Positions 21,198 through 33,640 of a stretch of DNA of 64,000 bases are shown one piece after another. The notes under the pieces are model-generated. The model had not been told where the DNA came from. It worked only from the letters and a program-made list of their open reading frames with translations, and did no database searches. The DNA comes from Sipunculus nudus (taxonomy: Eukaryota > Annelida > Sipuncula > Golfingiida > Sipunculidae): NCBI GenBank assembly GCA_026874595.1, contig CM049316.1:66984676-67048675 (forward strand). Direction: 5' to 3'. Each line of letters begins with the position of its first letter. Position 1 is the first letter of the stretch. The position numbers were made by a program, and so were the translations under genes.

Positions 21198-22481
21198 AAA
21201 TGGTCGCACAGAGAGCCGTAATTTAGTTATGTAATTGCCGCGAGGTTGTAGCGCCTGTTCTTAGCGTTGCAACACAGCAAGCGTAAGTTTCATGACTCTG
21301 GTAGTGGGAGGAATTATGTTTAAACCATTGCATCGACTGGGCCAGTCTAGTTCTCTAAGCGAACTTCTTTATTGATAAATGTTATAATAGATCTCTGAGA
21401 TCTTGACCACTTAGTGTACTCTGAATACCTGCCCATAGCAAGACTGTGAGAGAACATTCCCCATATAAATAAATTAGTTCCTCTTCCATTTTGCAAAAAG
21501 TATATTTACTTGAATTAATAATAATGAATGTACAGAAGTGGATTCAAAGTCACTTTACTGTGTGGAATGTAATATTGAAATATACGTAGCTTTGCTGATA
21601 TTGTAGTGAATTAAGTCTTAGAGAATCCCTCCTATAAAAATATCCTTTTAAACTTAAAATTAGGTCACTATGACCTATATTCTCCGAGTTATTTGCGTGT
21701 TTTACACACGACAACAAAATAAAATTTTGTAAGAAAATATATTGCAATAAAAAGCTCCAGAATCCCAATAATTAACACATGGATTGTCATGAATCTTGCT
21801 GGTTTCAGGACTGGTTTCGTTGAATGCTAAAGACTGTTGAAATGGTCGCACAGAGAGCCGTAATTTAGTTATGTAATTGCCGCGAGGTTGTAGCGCCTGT
21901 TCTTAGCGTTGCAACACAGCAAGCGTAAGTTTCATGACTCTGGTAGTGGGAGGAATTATGTTTAAACCATTGCATCGACTGGGCCAGTCTAGTTCTCTAA
22001 GCGAACTTCTTTATTGATAAATGTTATAATAGATCTCTGAGATCTTGACCACTTAGTGTACTCTGAATACTTGCCCATAGCAAGACTGTGAGAGAACATT
22101 CCCCATATAAATAAATTAGTTCCTCTTCCATTTTGCAAAAAGTATATTTACTTGAATTAATAATAATGAATGTACAGAAGTGGATTCAAAGTCACTTTAC
22201 TGTGTGGAATGTAATATTGAAATATACGTAGCTTTGCTGATATTGTAGTGAATTAAGTCTTAGAGAATCCCTCCTATAAAAATATCCTTTTAAACTTAAA
22301 ATTAGGTCACTATGACCTATATTCTCCGAGTTATTTGCGTGTTTTACACACGACAACAAAATAAAATTTTGTAAGAAAATATATTGCAATAAAAAGCTCC
22401 AGAATCCCAATAATTAACACATGGATTGTCATGAATCTTGCTGGTTTCAGGACTGGTTTCGTTGAATGCTAAAGACTGTTG
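21198..22481. repeat. Tandem duplication, 642-bp unit x2, almost identical
   Basis: Unit 21198-21839 is followed directly by 21840-22481. The only difference noted is one base (ctgaatacctgcc against ctgaatacttgcc). There is no gene in the unit; the 72-codon minus-strand open frame is carried twice but has no recognisable domain. Confidence 0.95.
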
Positions 22482-22589
22482 AAATTTCCTGTATTCTTTT
22501 CATTTTTTATTTGCATTTCAACTGTAGTTTTGAAACAGCCAAATTACAATAGTTGCATCATTTAATTAGCTGAAGGTCAATCTAATGGC

Positions 22590-22910
22590 ATAAGATCTAG
22601 AATGCTTATTGATAATGACTCGTTTCACCAGTTATTGAAGAGATGTGGCGCCACTTGTATATCCCCTTATTTTCAACCAGTTTTCTTTCGCTCTATTTTG
22701 AGTCCTGTCGTTTTTTTTATTGATCATGATCAGTTTTATCTGCTGAAGACTGATTTTCACACAATTCTTCTTGTATTTCCGAGATAATCAAATGACTATA
22801 CTTGCATATCTTTCTCAACTGTGCTTTTATATAGTGTCTTGAAACCTCTGTTTACATTGATGACTAGTGTCATCAGTTCCTGAAGACGGATGGCGCCACC
22901 TGTATTTTTT
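22590..22910. repeat. Two half-units with GGCGCC palindromic words
   Basis: GTGGCGCCAC near 22645 and ATGGCGCCACCT near 22889, about 245 bases apart, are each preceded by a related ccagttattgaagaga / cagttcctgaagacgga phrase. They look like two diverged units of the same repeat habit as 59381-60480. Confidence 0.5.
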
Positions 22911-23299
22911 TCTATTTAACACAGATCTTTTAGACCATCAAATGAGAGCAATAGTAACCTAACCCCTCCCTATAGATCCACATTAGATCCATAACCTCGT
23001 GCTAGTCAGCGGAGCGACAGTGGAGTTTCAGTTATATTTTACATAACATTAAACATTATGGGTGAATACAGATAATTTAAGATCAATAAAAAGTTTTTGA
23101 GCCCTAATACTTGGCTTATAAGCCAAATAAGTGGCTAACAGGGGGGACTGCAGGTACTCTAATGGAGTTCGGTATTGTATGGGCACAGAATGAATAAGAT
23201 ATAGTGAATAATTATGGATGATAATGATCTAGCGATGTGCTTTCCTTGATTTTAAGATACGCCCTAAAAAGACAAGTAAATCATAAAAAAACTATAAAT

Positions 23300-23600
23300 A
23301 TGCATCCGTGAGAATGCAGGCCTCCGCCGTGTGGGTGGTCCTTAATGTGGGGAATACCGCAACCCGTGTTTTCACTCATTCAGTCAATATTCCCATGTTC
23401 AACTTGGCATATGTGACTGCATATTTCTGGAAGTCCTTCCTAGGTCCGGAGCATGAGCCGGACCCACACCAAAATCTAATCCATTCTTCAATGGTCTATT
23501 CCCGAAGTGCCCTGAAAATGTCATGGGATTCCGCTCAAGATTGCATGAGTTATGCATGCTGTGAACAAACACACACACACTTACGGTAATAAATGCATAC
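23300..23600. repeat. Dispersed repeat fragment
   Basis: The phrase run taatccattcttcaatggtc, cctgaaaatgtcatgggatt, gagttatgcatgctg then a CA run is of a kind often seen at high copy in invertebrate genomes. The family is unnamed. The 93-codon frame across it is not credible. Confidence 0.35.
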
Positions 23601-23609
23601 CCTTCTGGT

Positions 23610-25715
23610 GGAAGCAATTTAGTATTCTAAGTGTAAGTACATGTTGTACACCAGAGCTATCAGTCAAATGATCCCGTATTCTCAGTAAATCAGAGCCGCA
23701 AGTGAATAGTTGTGACGTAATGGTGTGTGTGCTGGGCTCGTGACAGCATGTTTAGGTCATCACATATATCAACCTATAACCCCCTTACCTTACTTAGATT
23801 GGAGGAATCCCCTGGTCTCAGAGACACAATAGTTGGTAATTTACAATGAGTTTTCATTAGTGCCAGATAATATTGAGTAATTACCCGTATAAAATATTAA
23901 ACCCCTAAATAATGTCTGACGGGGAACCTTTTAATTAAACTTGATATATAGAAACTGTTGTCTGGGATACACAACTTATTGCCGTATTTACGTCAAATTG
24001 TGGTCTGAGATAATTCAGGTATTGCAATATTCCAAGATTAATGAACTCGCTACCGGCCTTTATTGACGATGAATGGTGATGACGGATAGGGCCGTGGATC
24101 AGGTGCGACCGTAAAACTGATGCAGATATCCTAATACAACAAGGGACACGTGTTACATTTCCCTCGTTGGCTCATATTTGGTTCCATCCCAGGAATGCCC
24201 TTGGCCCAAGATACACGGCTAGGCAGTATACAATATCAAAATGTGGCAGACATCTGTATAACATAAAGATAATTTATTAAGCGTACCTGTGTTCTTCAGT
24301 ACCTATATACATGTTACCCAGTGACTATAGTGTTGGTTTGATATTCGCGAGTTATTTATTATTTTTTTTTTTTTTTGCGATTTTAATTTTCGTGGTCTTA
24401 CCATGTAGTACCCTGTACATAGCTATATCGGTCATATCAGGGATTACATCAAAAGCGCGCTAAATCCTCGTCTGGATATAGTCCCCAAGAGCAAAGTACT
24501 ATGAAAGATCTGATATTAATGTCAATGAATATATGATTTACAGGTAACATAACATATACGTCATAATTTATATAACATATAAAACGTACAGGTGTATAGT
24601 TGCCAGGAATACAAATATACATAAAATGCAAATGAGGATAGATTATATATGACCGTTCACCTGTGTATATGAGGTATATCATTTTCAGGAAGGTTTCGTT
24701 TTCGCGACAATTTCCCTATCGCAAATATCCCGAATTAAAACCCCTCGCGAATATGAAGCCAATCACAACATTTCCCAATTCGCGACGAAACCTAAATATA
24801 CTCTAAAGGCCACGACGCTGCTGTTTAGGGACTGCGTTTTAACAAAAATCATTTCCCCATATACACATAAATTGTTTTATTATAAGGGTTCATTGAATTA
24901 TAATATGCATTTTCAACGTCTGAAGTCCACAACGTAACAATTATTGTCAAAGGGAATTAATTGCCCCTACCTGAACCGTCAAGTCTGTTCATTTTGCCTC
25001 ACTAACAATCACTAATTGTTATATTTTTAATCTTAATGCCAGTGTCTGTAACTGTTCTGTTATTACACACAAATCATGTATATTTAAGGAATACAGGTTC
25101 CGGGGAACTCAGGTATTGAGGAACATATCTGACACTAAAATCGAACACAGATTTTGGTTTATCTTTTATTTAATGTGCGGGTACAAGCTTGTAACAAGAA
25201 TTTCAATGGGAATCCAAAATAAACCGAAAAAGTGGTAAGGCATATATTTGGCCTTATCGCCTCCGACACTCCTGATAAAGCGTGGCGTACCCTGTTGGTG
25301 CAGAGTTCTACTTAATCGACAAAGCCAGCAGTGTATAGGTTATTTTTTTAAATATGGGAATCCTTATACGGTCCTATTTCGTGTGTTTGGGGGGGGGTAG
25401 GGTAAGAAGACATTTTTCGGAAGTGGGGGACACAGTACCTTTGTCCCACTCAATATTTATGGATTTATAACACAATAAAATTCGAGATAATTCCATCCAA
25501 CTTTTTTTGGTTTCGTGATATTTAACTGAGTAATATTTCGATTATGCTTTTCGTATTGAGAGAAATTGGTTTATTGTTTGTCAACTGCCTCATTAAATTG
25601 ACGTAAATGTTAGCCCATGATACATTACGTTTATAAATGTATGTTATGTAAGTTATGAATAATGTACATGTTATAATGCATATTTTATTATATAAATTAT
25701 TAATAAATACAAGGC
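23610..25715. other. No gene; includes a CGCGA-rich dispersed repeat at about 24335-24790
   Basis: Around 24340-24400 and 24690-24790 there are atattcgcgag, ttttcgcgaca and cctcgcgaatat phrases on both sides of a 300-bp AT-rich core, partly inverted. This looks like a MITE-type element with CGCGA-rich ends, boundaries uncertain. The rest is unremarkable. Confidence 0.3.
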
Positions 25716-25720
25716 AAATA

Positions 25721-27952
25721 CAGTAGAGCGCCATTTTTCCGAAAGTGTCGGGGGACAAGCTTTTTGTTCGTAAATACGAACTTTCGGAAGAGTGGACAAG
25801 GGTCTCGCGGAAAGTTCGTAGGCAGGGTTGGCAAGTTTTAGGCATGAAGGTTTTAACCATAGGTTATAATCTGGTTAAAACCGCCCCGCCTAAAACAGGT
25901 TTTAGGCAGGTTTTAGGCACCAAAAGTGCCCAAAACCTATATTTGTTTACATTTTTTACTTAAAGATCTGTAAAACTACCATACTGGCTGGGGTGAAGCA
26001 GTCACAAGGCTTTGCTGGGCTTCTGGAAGCTATCAAGTATTAGAAATGCATGATTTCCTGTTGGCTGGTACCATGCAGTCTTCAAAGAGCCTGTATAGGT
26101 GTCTGAACATGAGACCATGTTTGTGTGGCACATAGTTTTATTGGCCAAAGTAATGACATTATCAGGACCTTTTGGGTTTCCTGATGAGTGCCCAGCTACC
26201 TTGAATGATGTAATACAGCCTCCAGTTTGCCCTTGTAAGACAGGGTATCACTATCAGAGGGGAGGACTACTTGATTAGACAAGTTAATTACAATTTATCA
26301 GGGTGATGGGGTCATAAGACCCAATGGTCATAAGTCCTACTACTGTGTCCTAATAGATGTTCATGTCAACTTTCATACATGACTAGGAGGATGCAATCAA
26401 AGCCCTTGCCCTGAAGACTGTTCTTGAGCAAACATTTTACTGAGTGATGCAGTCAGTGCCCCTCAGGCCTTCAGGTTTAACACAGCCCCTGAGTAATTAT
26501 GAATATTCTGTGGTTTGCAACATATTCATTGCAAAATATTTTCACATTTTCAGTTTTATACTAATTATAGTGTTTAATGAGGGTTCCATTTTTACAATTT
26601 CATCATACAATTAACAGAGTATATCCATCATTATATAGAAGATACGTATGTGCACAAAATCTTAAAATTTGACAAGGGATGACCTAGCTAAGGGAATAAA
26701 CAAATAGTGGAAATTCTTGTTCATTATCAGATATTATCATATTTTTAGTTTTATGGCTAGCATAAAAGATATGTAATAATTTATAAATCCAATCCAATGC
26801 TTTTTGCCATTGAAGCTACAGGCATACAAAATAAACATGTTATGTTAGTGAAGCTACAGTATAAAGAACTATTCATCAGTGTAAATGGAACAACATTTTA
26901 AATCCAGGAAAACTTCTTTTCCATTTATCACAAAATTTAATCCCTTGTGATCAAAAAGCCAATAAAAGATTCTGGTTATAAGCTTAAAGTAAGAGCATTT
27001 TTTTATAAATTGGCAGTAATGGAGGTAGGAGAGTCGGAGAACTGTGTTCATAAGGAAATCCCTGAAGTAGTGTTGAATTCATTTGTTGCTTTTTTTTGTG
27101 TCATGGTTTAATTTGTTTAGTTTGAATAAAATGATCCTCAATTATAATTTGTTGAGCATATTTCTTTAATGCATTTAGATGTTTAACAATAAAACATAGT
27201 TAAACTAAAAGTCATAGGTAAGGGTAAATAAGGTTTTAGGCAGTTAAAGGCAGTTTTAGGCAGGTTATAACCTATTTTAGGCAGTTAAAGGCATGTTTTA
27301 GGCTCTGCCCTGCCGAAAACAGGTTTTGGGCAGCCTAAAACCCAACCCTGTTCGTAGGTCAGTTAATCATTAACTTAATGCCACTTTACCCGCGGAAAAC
27401 GGTGTTTCTGTTCGATCTACGTAAATGAAGACCGGGACATATAAAAGATATTGGATTCATTGCTGAGCATATTTGCTAAAGATCTGTCTAACCTGCTTTT
27501 TTATGATGCGTGCGTGCCCTCTTTCCATCAAATTAACCGGAGGGAAAGGTCAAATGACATCGCCATTTGTAAAACTGCTCAGTTATTTGGCCTGACATCC
27601 TATCCCAAGCCGATGAACGATTCTTGTTTGAGTACAAACGAGATGTGGTTGATAACACACAAGTGCTCTTACATAAACTGCTCAGTCGCTTGCTAAGGGT
27701 ACAGGGAGTCGAGCGTTGCGGGGCTATCTGTAATTTTCACACCTTTGTCCCGGCGACAACATCCGCCCGAACTTATTAATTAGGGTCAGCACTGGGCTTA
27801 AACACATGACTGCAAGCCTTCTGACTCGTAATAACAAATATTCATTGTAGGTATATACATACTTGAAATATATTTCGGAAATACAAATAAATTTTCCGTA
27901 CCCCATTTTAATTTTCGGAAAAACGAATTTCCGGAAATTCGGCGCTCTACTG
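25721..27952. mobile_element. TA-flanked DNA element (pogo-like TIRs), split by a nested hAT-like element
   Basis: The ends are CAGTAGAGCGCCATTTTTCC at 25721 and, read from 27952 on the minus strand, CAGTAGAGCGCCGAATTTCC. Both sides have TA (25719-25720 and 27953-27954). Sub-terminal ttcgtaaatacgaa and tttccgaaa palindromes occur near each end. Without the nested insertion it is about 0.7 kb and non-coding, a MITE of the Tc/pogo type. Confidence 0.8.
25823..27350. mobile_element. hAT-like non-autonomous element with a perfect 8-bp target duplication
   Basis: TTCGTAGG occurs at 25815-25822 and again at 27351-27358. The inverted ends are CAGGGTTGGCAAGTTTTAGG and (minus strand from 27350) CAGGGTTGGGTTTTAGGC. 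Both sub-terminal regions are filled with iterations of gttttaggcag and gttataacc. The 1.5-kb interior has no long frame. 8-bp duplications and CAGGG ends are the hAT pattern. Confidence 0.85.
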
Positions 27953-28154
27953 TATGTCCGTGTACTTAGATTAATACGCGAAGGGCGAGAAGAAAATTAT
28001 GAATTTCCTAGAAGGATTTTGTTCTGGGTGTCATAACGTGAAAAGGGGAGTACGTGTACTCATTTGTATGTTTTAGATTCCGTGGTCCTTTACGTGCATG
28101 AGGAGTGGTGATCAATAACAGGATTAGTATTGACGATGATGACGACTACTGTGT

Positions 28155-28206
28155 CGATGATAATGGTAGTAGTAGTTGGTAGTAGTAGTGGTAGTAGTAG
28201 TAGTAT
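28155..28206. repeat. (GTA)n microsatellite
   Basis: Imperfect gta trinucleotides. A neighbouring (AAT)n run lies at 28394-28418. Confidence 0.9.
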
Positions 28207-28716
28207 GGTCATTTATCCCCAGCACAAATTGCTGATACGGGAGCTGAGTCCAGGAGAAGAATGGCCTGAGATAGCTGCAAGGAGAATGACGAACAGTGAC
28301 AATCGACCTGTGTAGTGCCGCCATCTAGTAGCTGTGGTATGCACCAAAAGTAATGATAACACCCTTTTTCATGTCGCAAGCTGTCTTTTGACTAATAATA
28401 ATAATAATAATAATAATAGCAATAACAATATTACTATTATTGTTATTACTATTTGTAGTAGCAGAAGCAGTAATAGTGGCAGAGTAATAGTAATATCTCC
28501 CATTGGAAATAGTTTGATTTTTATTTTGCTTATTAGAAATACTTAATAATTATAATGATGTTATAATTTCATTTTTCTCTTCTTAGTAATCAGTAAAGCA
28601 TATATGAAAATTACAACGTGTACAAAAAGGTCATGGAAAACAAATGGATAAACAGAGTTTGTCAATTTAAAACCCTCGAGGGTCATGTGCAAATTCTGCT
28701 TTCTGGTAGAATATTT

Positions 28717-28721
<5 letters not shown>

Positions 28722-28761
<40 letters not shown>
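28722..28761. repeat. (TA)n microsatellite
   Basis: TA dinucleotides, about 19 repeats. Confidence 0.95.
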
Positions 28762-28763
<2 letters not shown>

Positions 28764-28789
28764 CAAATATATAAAATGGTATTTCCAAA

Positions 28790-29245
28790 ATAAGATAAGA
28801 TAAGATAACATTTATTAGCCTTCAGTTCCGGGAATTTGTCGTTGACTTGCAATTCATTACATAAAAATAAATAAGTAAATAGATAGATACATAAAATAAT
28901 ACATAAAAATATATAAAAATAACACATAACATACTGACTATGCATGTAAAAATAAGCATGTAAAAACGATAAAACAGATAATTCTGCAGGTTAAACACAT
29001 AATTCAAAACATTAAATAGGCCTATCTAAGACGGTTGCAAGTTAAAAAGTTTAATACTGTATGGCACGAGAGATTTTTTAAAACGAGTTGTTCTGCAGAA
29101 TATTGTATATAGGCGTTTACCTGAAGGTAAAAAACGGAACTCTGAACGTAGGGGATGTGTTGTGTCATTCATGACCTTTGATATGAAGGCCATTGTTTTG
29201 GTTTTACAGATTTCCTGGTGTGTGGCAAGAGAAGTACTAGTTATT
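28790..29245 (-). pseudogene. 5'-truncated LINE: end of ORF2 plus 3' tail
   Basis: On the minus strand an open stretch from about 29240 to a TAG at 29028-29026 reads THPLRSEFRFLPSGKR, then CRTTRFKKSLVPYSIKLFNL, the RxxRxKNSFIPxAIxxxN-type C-terminus of CR1/L2-group LINE ORF2 proteins. A 3' UTR of about 220 bases follows, ending in a (CTTAT)n tail (28793-28808 on the plus strand as ataag repeats), a typical LINE terminus. It is 5'-truncated, like most LINE copies. The clade is inferred from the motif and tail only. Confidence 0.65.
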
Positions 29246-29754
29246 CTTCAATTCTCTTCCTCGAATTATTTAACTGTTTCTTTAGCTTATCAGATATATT
29301 TGTAAACCATGTTGATTAAAAGGTGCATATCATGTTCAGGTGTTAGGTTAAAATAAAGGGATAATCACGCACACAATAATGTGAAGAATATTTAACCGTC
29401 TGAAAAAAAAACATATAGTCTTCAATGTGATGTGTCGAGGTTTAAAAATAAACGGCACGTTTTATGACAATTGACTACTACCAAGTGAATGTCGAAAGCA
29501 GGCGTCATGTGAAGCCACGGCTTGACCTTTCATGGGCTCCAGTCAGGTTACTGCAATAATATAATGGAAAATCGTTTACCACTACAGGGGCTCAGGTCGG
29601 AAACAACACCAACATGAAACAGACAATGATGGCCCATATGTAGGTATAATACAAGTATATTAAATTTAGACCAAAGACCCAGTTAATTTCGCCTATGTAC
29701 AGTGACAATAATTTGCAGAAAACCCAGTTGGGCCTCCCGAAACACCCCGCAATT

Positions 29755-29827
29755 ATTGCCCACGCATGCGCAGTGGCACTTTGACGCAATCCAGCAACGC
29801 CATCCTGTGTCGAAATCTGCAACTCAG
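29755..29827 (+). promoter_or_regulatory. Candidate promoter and first exon of CTCF (speculative)
   Basis: ACGCATGCGCAG at 29762-29773 is one base from the NRF1 consensus. It is followed at 29827 by a good donor (aactcag then GTAGGC). The next matching acceptor on this strand is 51153, directly before the CTCF ATG. Orientation and spacing fit a 5' UTR exon, but 21 kb separates them and no other proof is present. The left edge of the 7.68-kb duplication (29792) cuts between the NRF1-like site and the donor. Confidence 0.3.
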
Positions 29828-29999
29828 GTAGGCCAAGTGCCTCTATATTTAAATATTAAAACTAAATCTAGTTCACATCTTAAACTAGCAAAGCTTGCAA
29901 AAGTCTTTTTCCAGATTTAATAGGCTGATAATTCTGAAAACCGGGCTTGACATCGCTTAGAATAAAAATATGTCTTTCCCGGGTTGGCCATTCATTGTT

Positions 30000-30510
30000 C
30001 CGTGTTTAGCCGGGGCCGGCCATTTCTCAAAAAGTCTTTTCACTTTGAAGGAAATTTCCTGCAAAACCTCGCAGGAAATAGCGTAAATATCCAAAGGCTT
30101 TAACAATTGAGTACTGTAGTCGAGTTCAGGTGAGTAAATTCAGTGCTGACGTTGGCAGATTTGAACAGAAATCCTCTCGCAAATCGGGAAGGTTTATGGG
30201 CGCGTGTTTCCTCAACCTCAAGTTATGGCTGCCAAGTGGGGACAGGGGGCGCACGTTGAAATTGGCCATGGGGGCGCCAGTGCCGACATATTCACCAGTG
30301 ACACCTGGGGTCTTTTTATTGCACATCATTCTTCCCACCAAATGCTGCAACCCTGGACCGAAATCCCTAGGGGTCGGGAATTGGGCGATATGTGGCCCCT
30401 GGGTACGGGAATAGGGCGGCTTTCACAAAATGGCGGATACAGAGCCTTGCATTCGATCGACATGTTGGGTCACGCTGTCTGGCTCACACCATCATAGACA
30501 AATGGGTCGG
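30000..30510 (+). promoter_or_regulatory. GC-rich block with consensus donor and YY1-like motif (copy 1)
   Basis: A GC-rich island in AT-rich DNA. At 30129/30130 stands a full consensus donor (TTCAG then GTGAGT), and AAAATGGCGG, a YY1-type motif, at 30427-30436, with ccggggccggcc at about 30010-30021. This is promoter-like, with the donor in the plus direction, the same strand as CTCF. An exact copy lies at about 37685-38195. Transcription is not shown. Confidence 0.35.
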
Positions 30511-31252
30511 TGTGGCTTCAGCCAGTTCCAATTTATTTTACTCAGTACATTTGTTGTGTTTTTATTTAAACTTATTTTTTTCTCTGAATAAAATAATATT
30601 ATTTTGTTTTAAAATATATTTAACCTATTTGTATATTATTTTAGTTTAGCTTCATGTGTCTAAGCCAGGCCAACAGACCCCCTGTTTTCTTTCCTCTTTA
30701 TTAAAATTAGAGAAAAGATTGTATTTTTCTATCATTGCATATTATTTCATATTATTTTTTTTTTTTAATATTTTTAAACACTGTCATATAGAGATATGTA
30801 GTTTTTTAAAATGAACCAGGCCAGCACAAAGACGTATATTGAACTGCTATATTGAACTCAGAAATTATAATATTTCATTTAATTTGTTAACCATTATCTG
30901 GTAAATTAAAAAATAAATCAGTATTTTAGAATTTGAGAATATAGTGTCATAGTCATTCTATATGAAAATAAATCTTTTCAATTACTAATAATATTGTAGA
31001 AATAATTTAACTAAGTAGAAACATTTCTGTTTAGTACATTTTTGTTTCATATTAGTTTTCTTGTTATTGAAAATATTCCAACTGGCCTTCCACCACTGAG
31101 ACTGCATTAGATTTGAAAATATTCACATTTCTGTTGTAAGTTGTATACAAATAGGAGATTCACACTAAGTAGATGTGACACTGACAGATCTAATAATTAA
31201 AGTTTAAACAACCACCAAGTTTTCACAGAACATTTCAAGTTGCATCATTTTT

Positions 31253-31275
31253 TTATATATATATATATATATATT
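31253..31275. repeat. (TA)n microsatellite (copy in the second duplicate at about 38938-38960)
   Basis: TA dinucleotides within otherwise unremarkable AT-rich sequence; the surrounding 30.5-32.9 kb shows no gene. Confidence 0.9.
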
Positions 31276-32999
31276 AAAGGCAGTACCGCCTTATTTATCC
31301 TTTAAATTTTAATGTATGAGCTGTCACAATCTCCTACAAAGGCTCAATTAGGAACAGGTTTGGAGGTTTAAAATATTTTATCAATTTCTAGCTTGGTTGA
31401 CAAAATAATTTGATTTATATTTAATTTATAGATATAATACAATATTTTGAATGAAAAAGGCCATTTATTGTATCTTATTCTTCAATTTCAAAATTTAAAT
31501 GGTCACTGAAGTTTGTGAAATTTTGCAGGGATTATATATTTAAGTTAAATGTTAGTAAACCTTTTTTACCATCTTACACATGTTTAAAAGCAATCATAAG
31601 TCTGGCAAATAAATAAAAAAATAACATATATAATGTATGGCATTTTAATGCTGCACAGTCTTGTGTAAGTGGCGCAATATGGGATTCAGATTCTTTTTTT
31701 CATCTTGGATATAATTAAGTAGCCTATGTTGAGTTTGGTAGATGAGTAATTGAAAAATTGAAATTCCTAGATTGTGATGACATTCATGCTATCTTCATTT
31801 TGAACAGGATTTCAAATATTTAAAAGGTGACTGAGGAATACATTAAAATATCAAAACAATTATTCCTTGATTGTGATTACTTTCACACTATAGTTATTTA
31901 GAATGTAGCATTTCATTTTGAAAGATGGGCGACTCAACAAAAATAGTATAACCTAAAATTATGACAGCCAATGGCACCAATGGTTGCAATGGTTCTCTGG
32001 GATATGAGTCTAAGTGAGGAGTCCAAGCTAACTAGGGTCTAACAACAGTCTGTCTGTTATGCTGTATGTGCTTGGTGACCGCTGTTTGGCTGGTCATTTG
32101 CTTTTAGTTTTAAGTTTTGTTAAGTTTTCCACCTGTTACATGGTAACACACAATCCATTTTGTGAAATTTTATTCAGCAATATTACAGTAAATTGAAGTC
32201 AAGCTGAAAAAAAGTCAGAATTTTATTACCAAGCCTGTCTGGAAAGTCAACTTACATTATAATGAATTATGATTAATATTATGACTTTGTTGTTTTAATG
32301 TAATGATAGATTTTTTTCTATATTTTCACTAAACAGATTTATAAATAATAATCAGTATCCATTGGTCAACCAAATGAATTCAAAATTTTAGTTTTAAAAT
32401 TGTAGATGGATATTTAGGATAACTCAATGCTCATGGATGTAATTATTGGCAGGCCCTATAAAAAAAAAAGTATGGAACCTGGATGCAAACATTGCTGCTC
32501 TGGTCTTGCCATCAGTGCACTGTACCCGCTTGATCCGTTTGTCTCCAGGCACTACACCTGGTTAGATAAAGTTAAATTGGTATGTAGTGACCTTATAATC
32601 AAGGTCCAGGTCAAACGTTGGCCCGACCAAAGTCATTGCCTGCAAAATGGAAAAACAAGGTGCCCACTATAAATTTTCAGGTTTAAGTATTTTATATGAA
32701 AAGCAGTTGAATGGTACCATGAAAAAAGTGCTGGTTAAATTGAGATTGTAGGAAGGCTAGATTTCGCTGCATTATTTTATAAGATTTTGTTTTCAAACAT
32801 CCGTAATACTTTCAATTTTGGGAAACAGAGAGTGTACAGACATGATTTGATCACAGAAATCTTACATGTTTACTCTCAGGAGAAATTTGAGGAAATCAAA
32901 GAATTTCAGTTTCAGTAATATTTACTTATTTTTACCTCCATTCACTCATATTCTTGCATATATTAATATTATACTTGAAACCAGTTGGGCAATTCCACT

Positions 33000-33403
33000 G
33001 TGACGGACGTTACATTCAGAGAGACTTTTACCCATTTAAGTCACTCTCACAGTTAAAGCTGTCATTCAAGGAGCCTAAACTTATGTGTGTTAATAGCTCA
33101 GATCTGAGGCTGTATGATACAGGAAAGAAATGTGTCCAGATATATATGTGTCTTTCACCTACGACAAATGTCAGAATGTGACGGACGTTACATAAAAAAG
33201 ACACTGAAAAAATTCATCTGAATTTATTTCAAAATTCTCTGAATCTAAACAGTGGCACAAATTGATCTTTACCCCAGTATTAAAGGGGAACTATGTCACT
33301 TTATAAACAAATTAAAATATACCTTAAAATAATAGCCTGTTAGCAGGCAGCTTTAACACAGTTCAAAATTCTGTGTGACGGACGTTACGTGATGGACGTT
33401 ACA
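33000..33403 (+). repeat. Left cassette of GTGACGGACGTTACA words (copy 1)
   Basis: Four copies: 33000-33014, 33178-33192, 33375-33389 (last base G) and 33389-33403 (GTGATGGACGTTACA). All point the same way. The word is an imperfect inverted repeat (GTGAC / GTTAC half-sites around GGAC) with two CpGs. It sits in non-coding DNA, with the same order and spacing as the diverged cassette at 45780-46214. Confidence 0.9.
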
Positions 33404-33481
33404 TTTTGTCCAAAGGATGCAAGTGAAACTTCTATCAAAACTGTATTCTGAAAAAAAGGTTTAAGCACACTTTTTGATGAC

Positions 33482-33640
33482 TTTGCCTTGTCTAGTAATT
33501 AATGTTTTGGATGCCAAGTTGGCATCTTCATCACAAACCTATCAAAATGATATATAAATTATATATTGCAAAGACTGCATTTAGAAGGTTTGTGATGAAG
33601 ATGCCAACATGGCATCCGAAACATTACTAGACATGGCAAA
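33482..33640. repeat. Inverted repeat with ggatgcc / ggcatc arms
   Basis: 33482-33546 is roughly complementary to 33584-33639 (ttggcatcttcatcacaaac against gtttgtgatgaagatgccaa). A third, direct copy of the right arm and its flank lies at about 33857-34030. It is a MITE-like unit, duplicated again at about 41167-41325 in copy 2. Confidence 0.8.

Noticed and set aside
21550-22410. Two identical 72-codon minus-strand frames
   Set aside because: They are identical only because the 642-bp unit is duplicated; no domain or splice support.
28561-29007. Open frames rich in I and Y on both strands
   Set aside because: They are translations of the TA microsatellite and AT-rich LINE tail.
30126-30497. 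Overlapping open frames of 74-97 codons on both strands, repeated at 37810-38181
   Set aside because: They occur in three frames at once in a GC-rich block, where stops are rare by composition. No domain is seen, and the block looks promoter-like.
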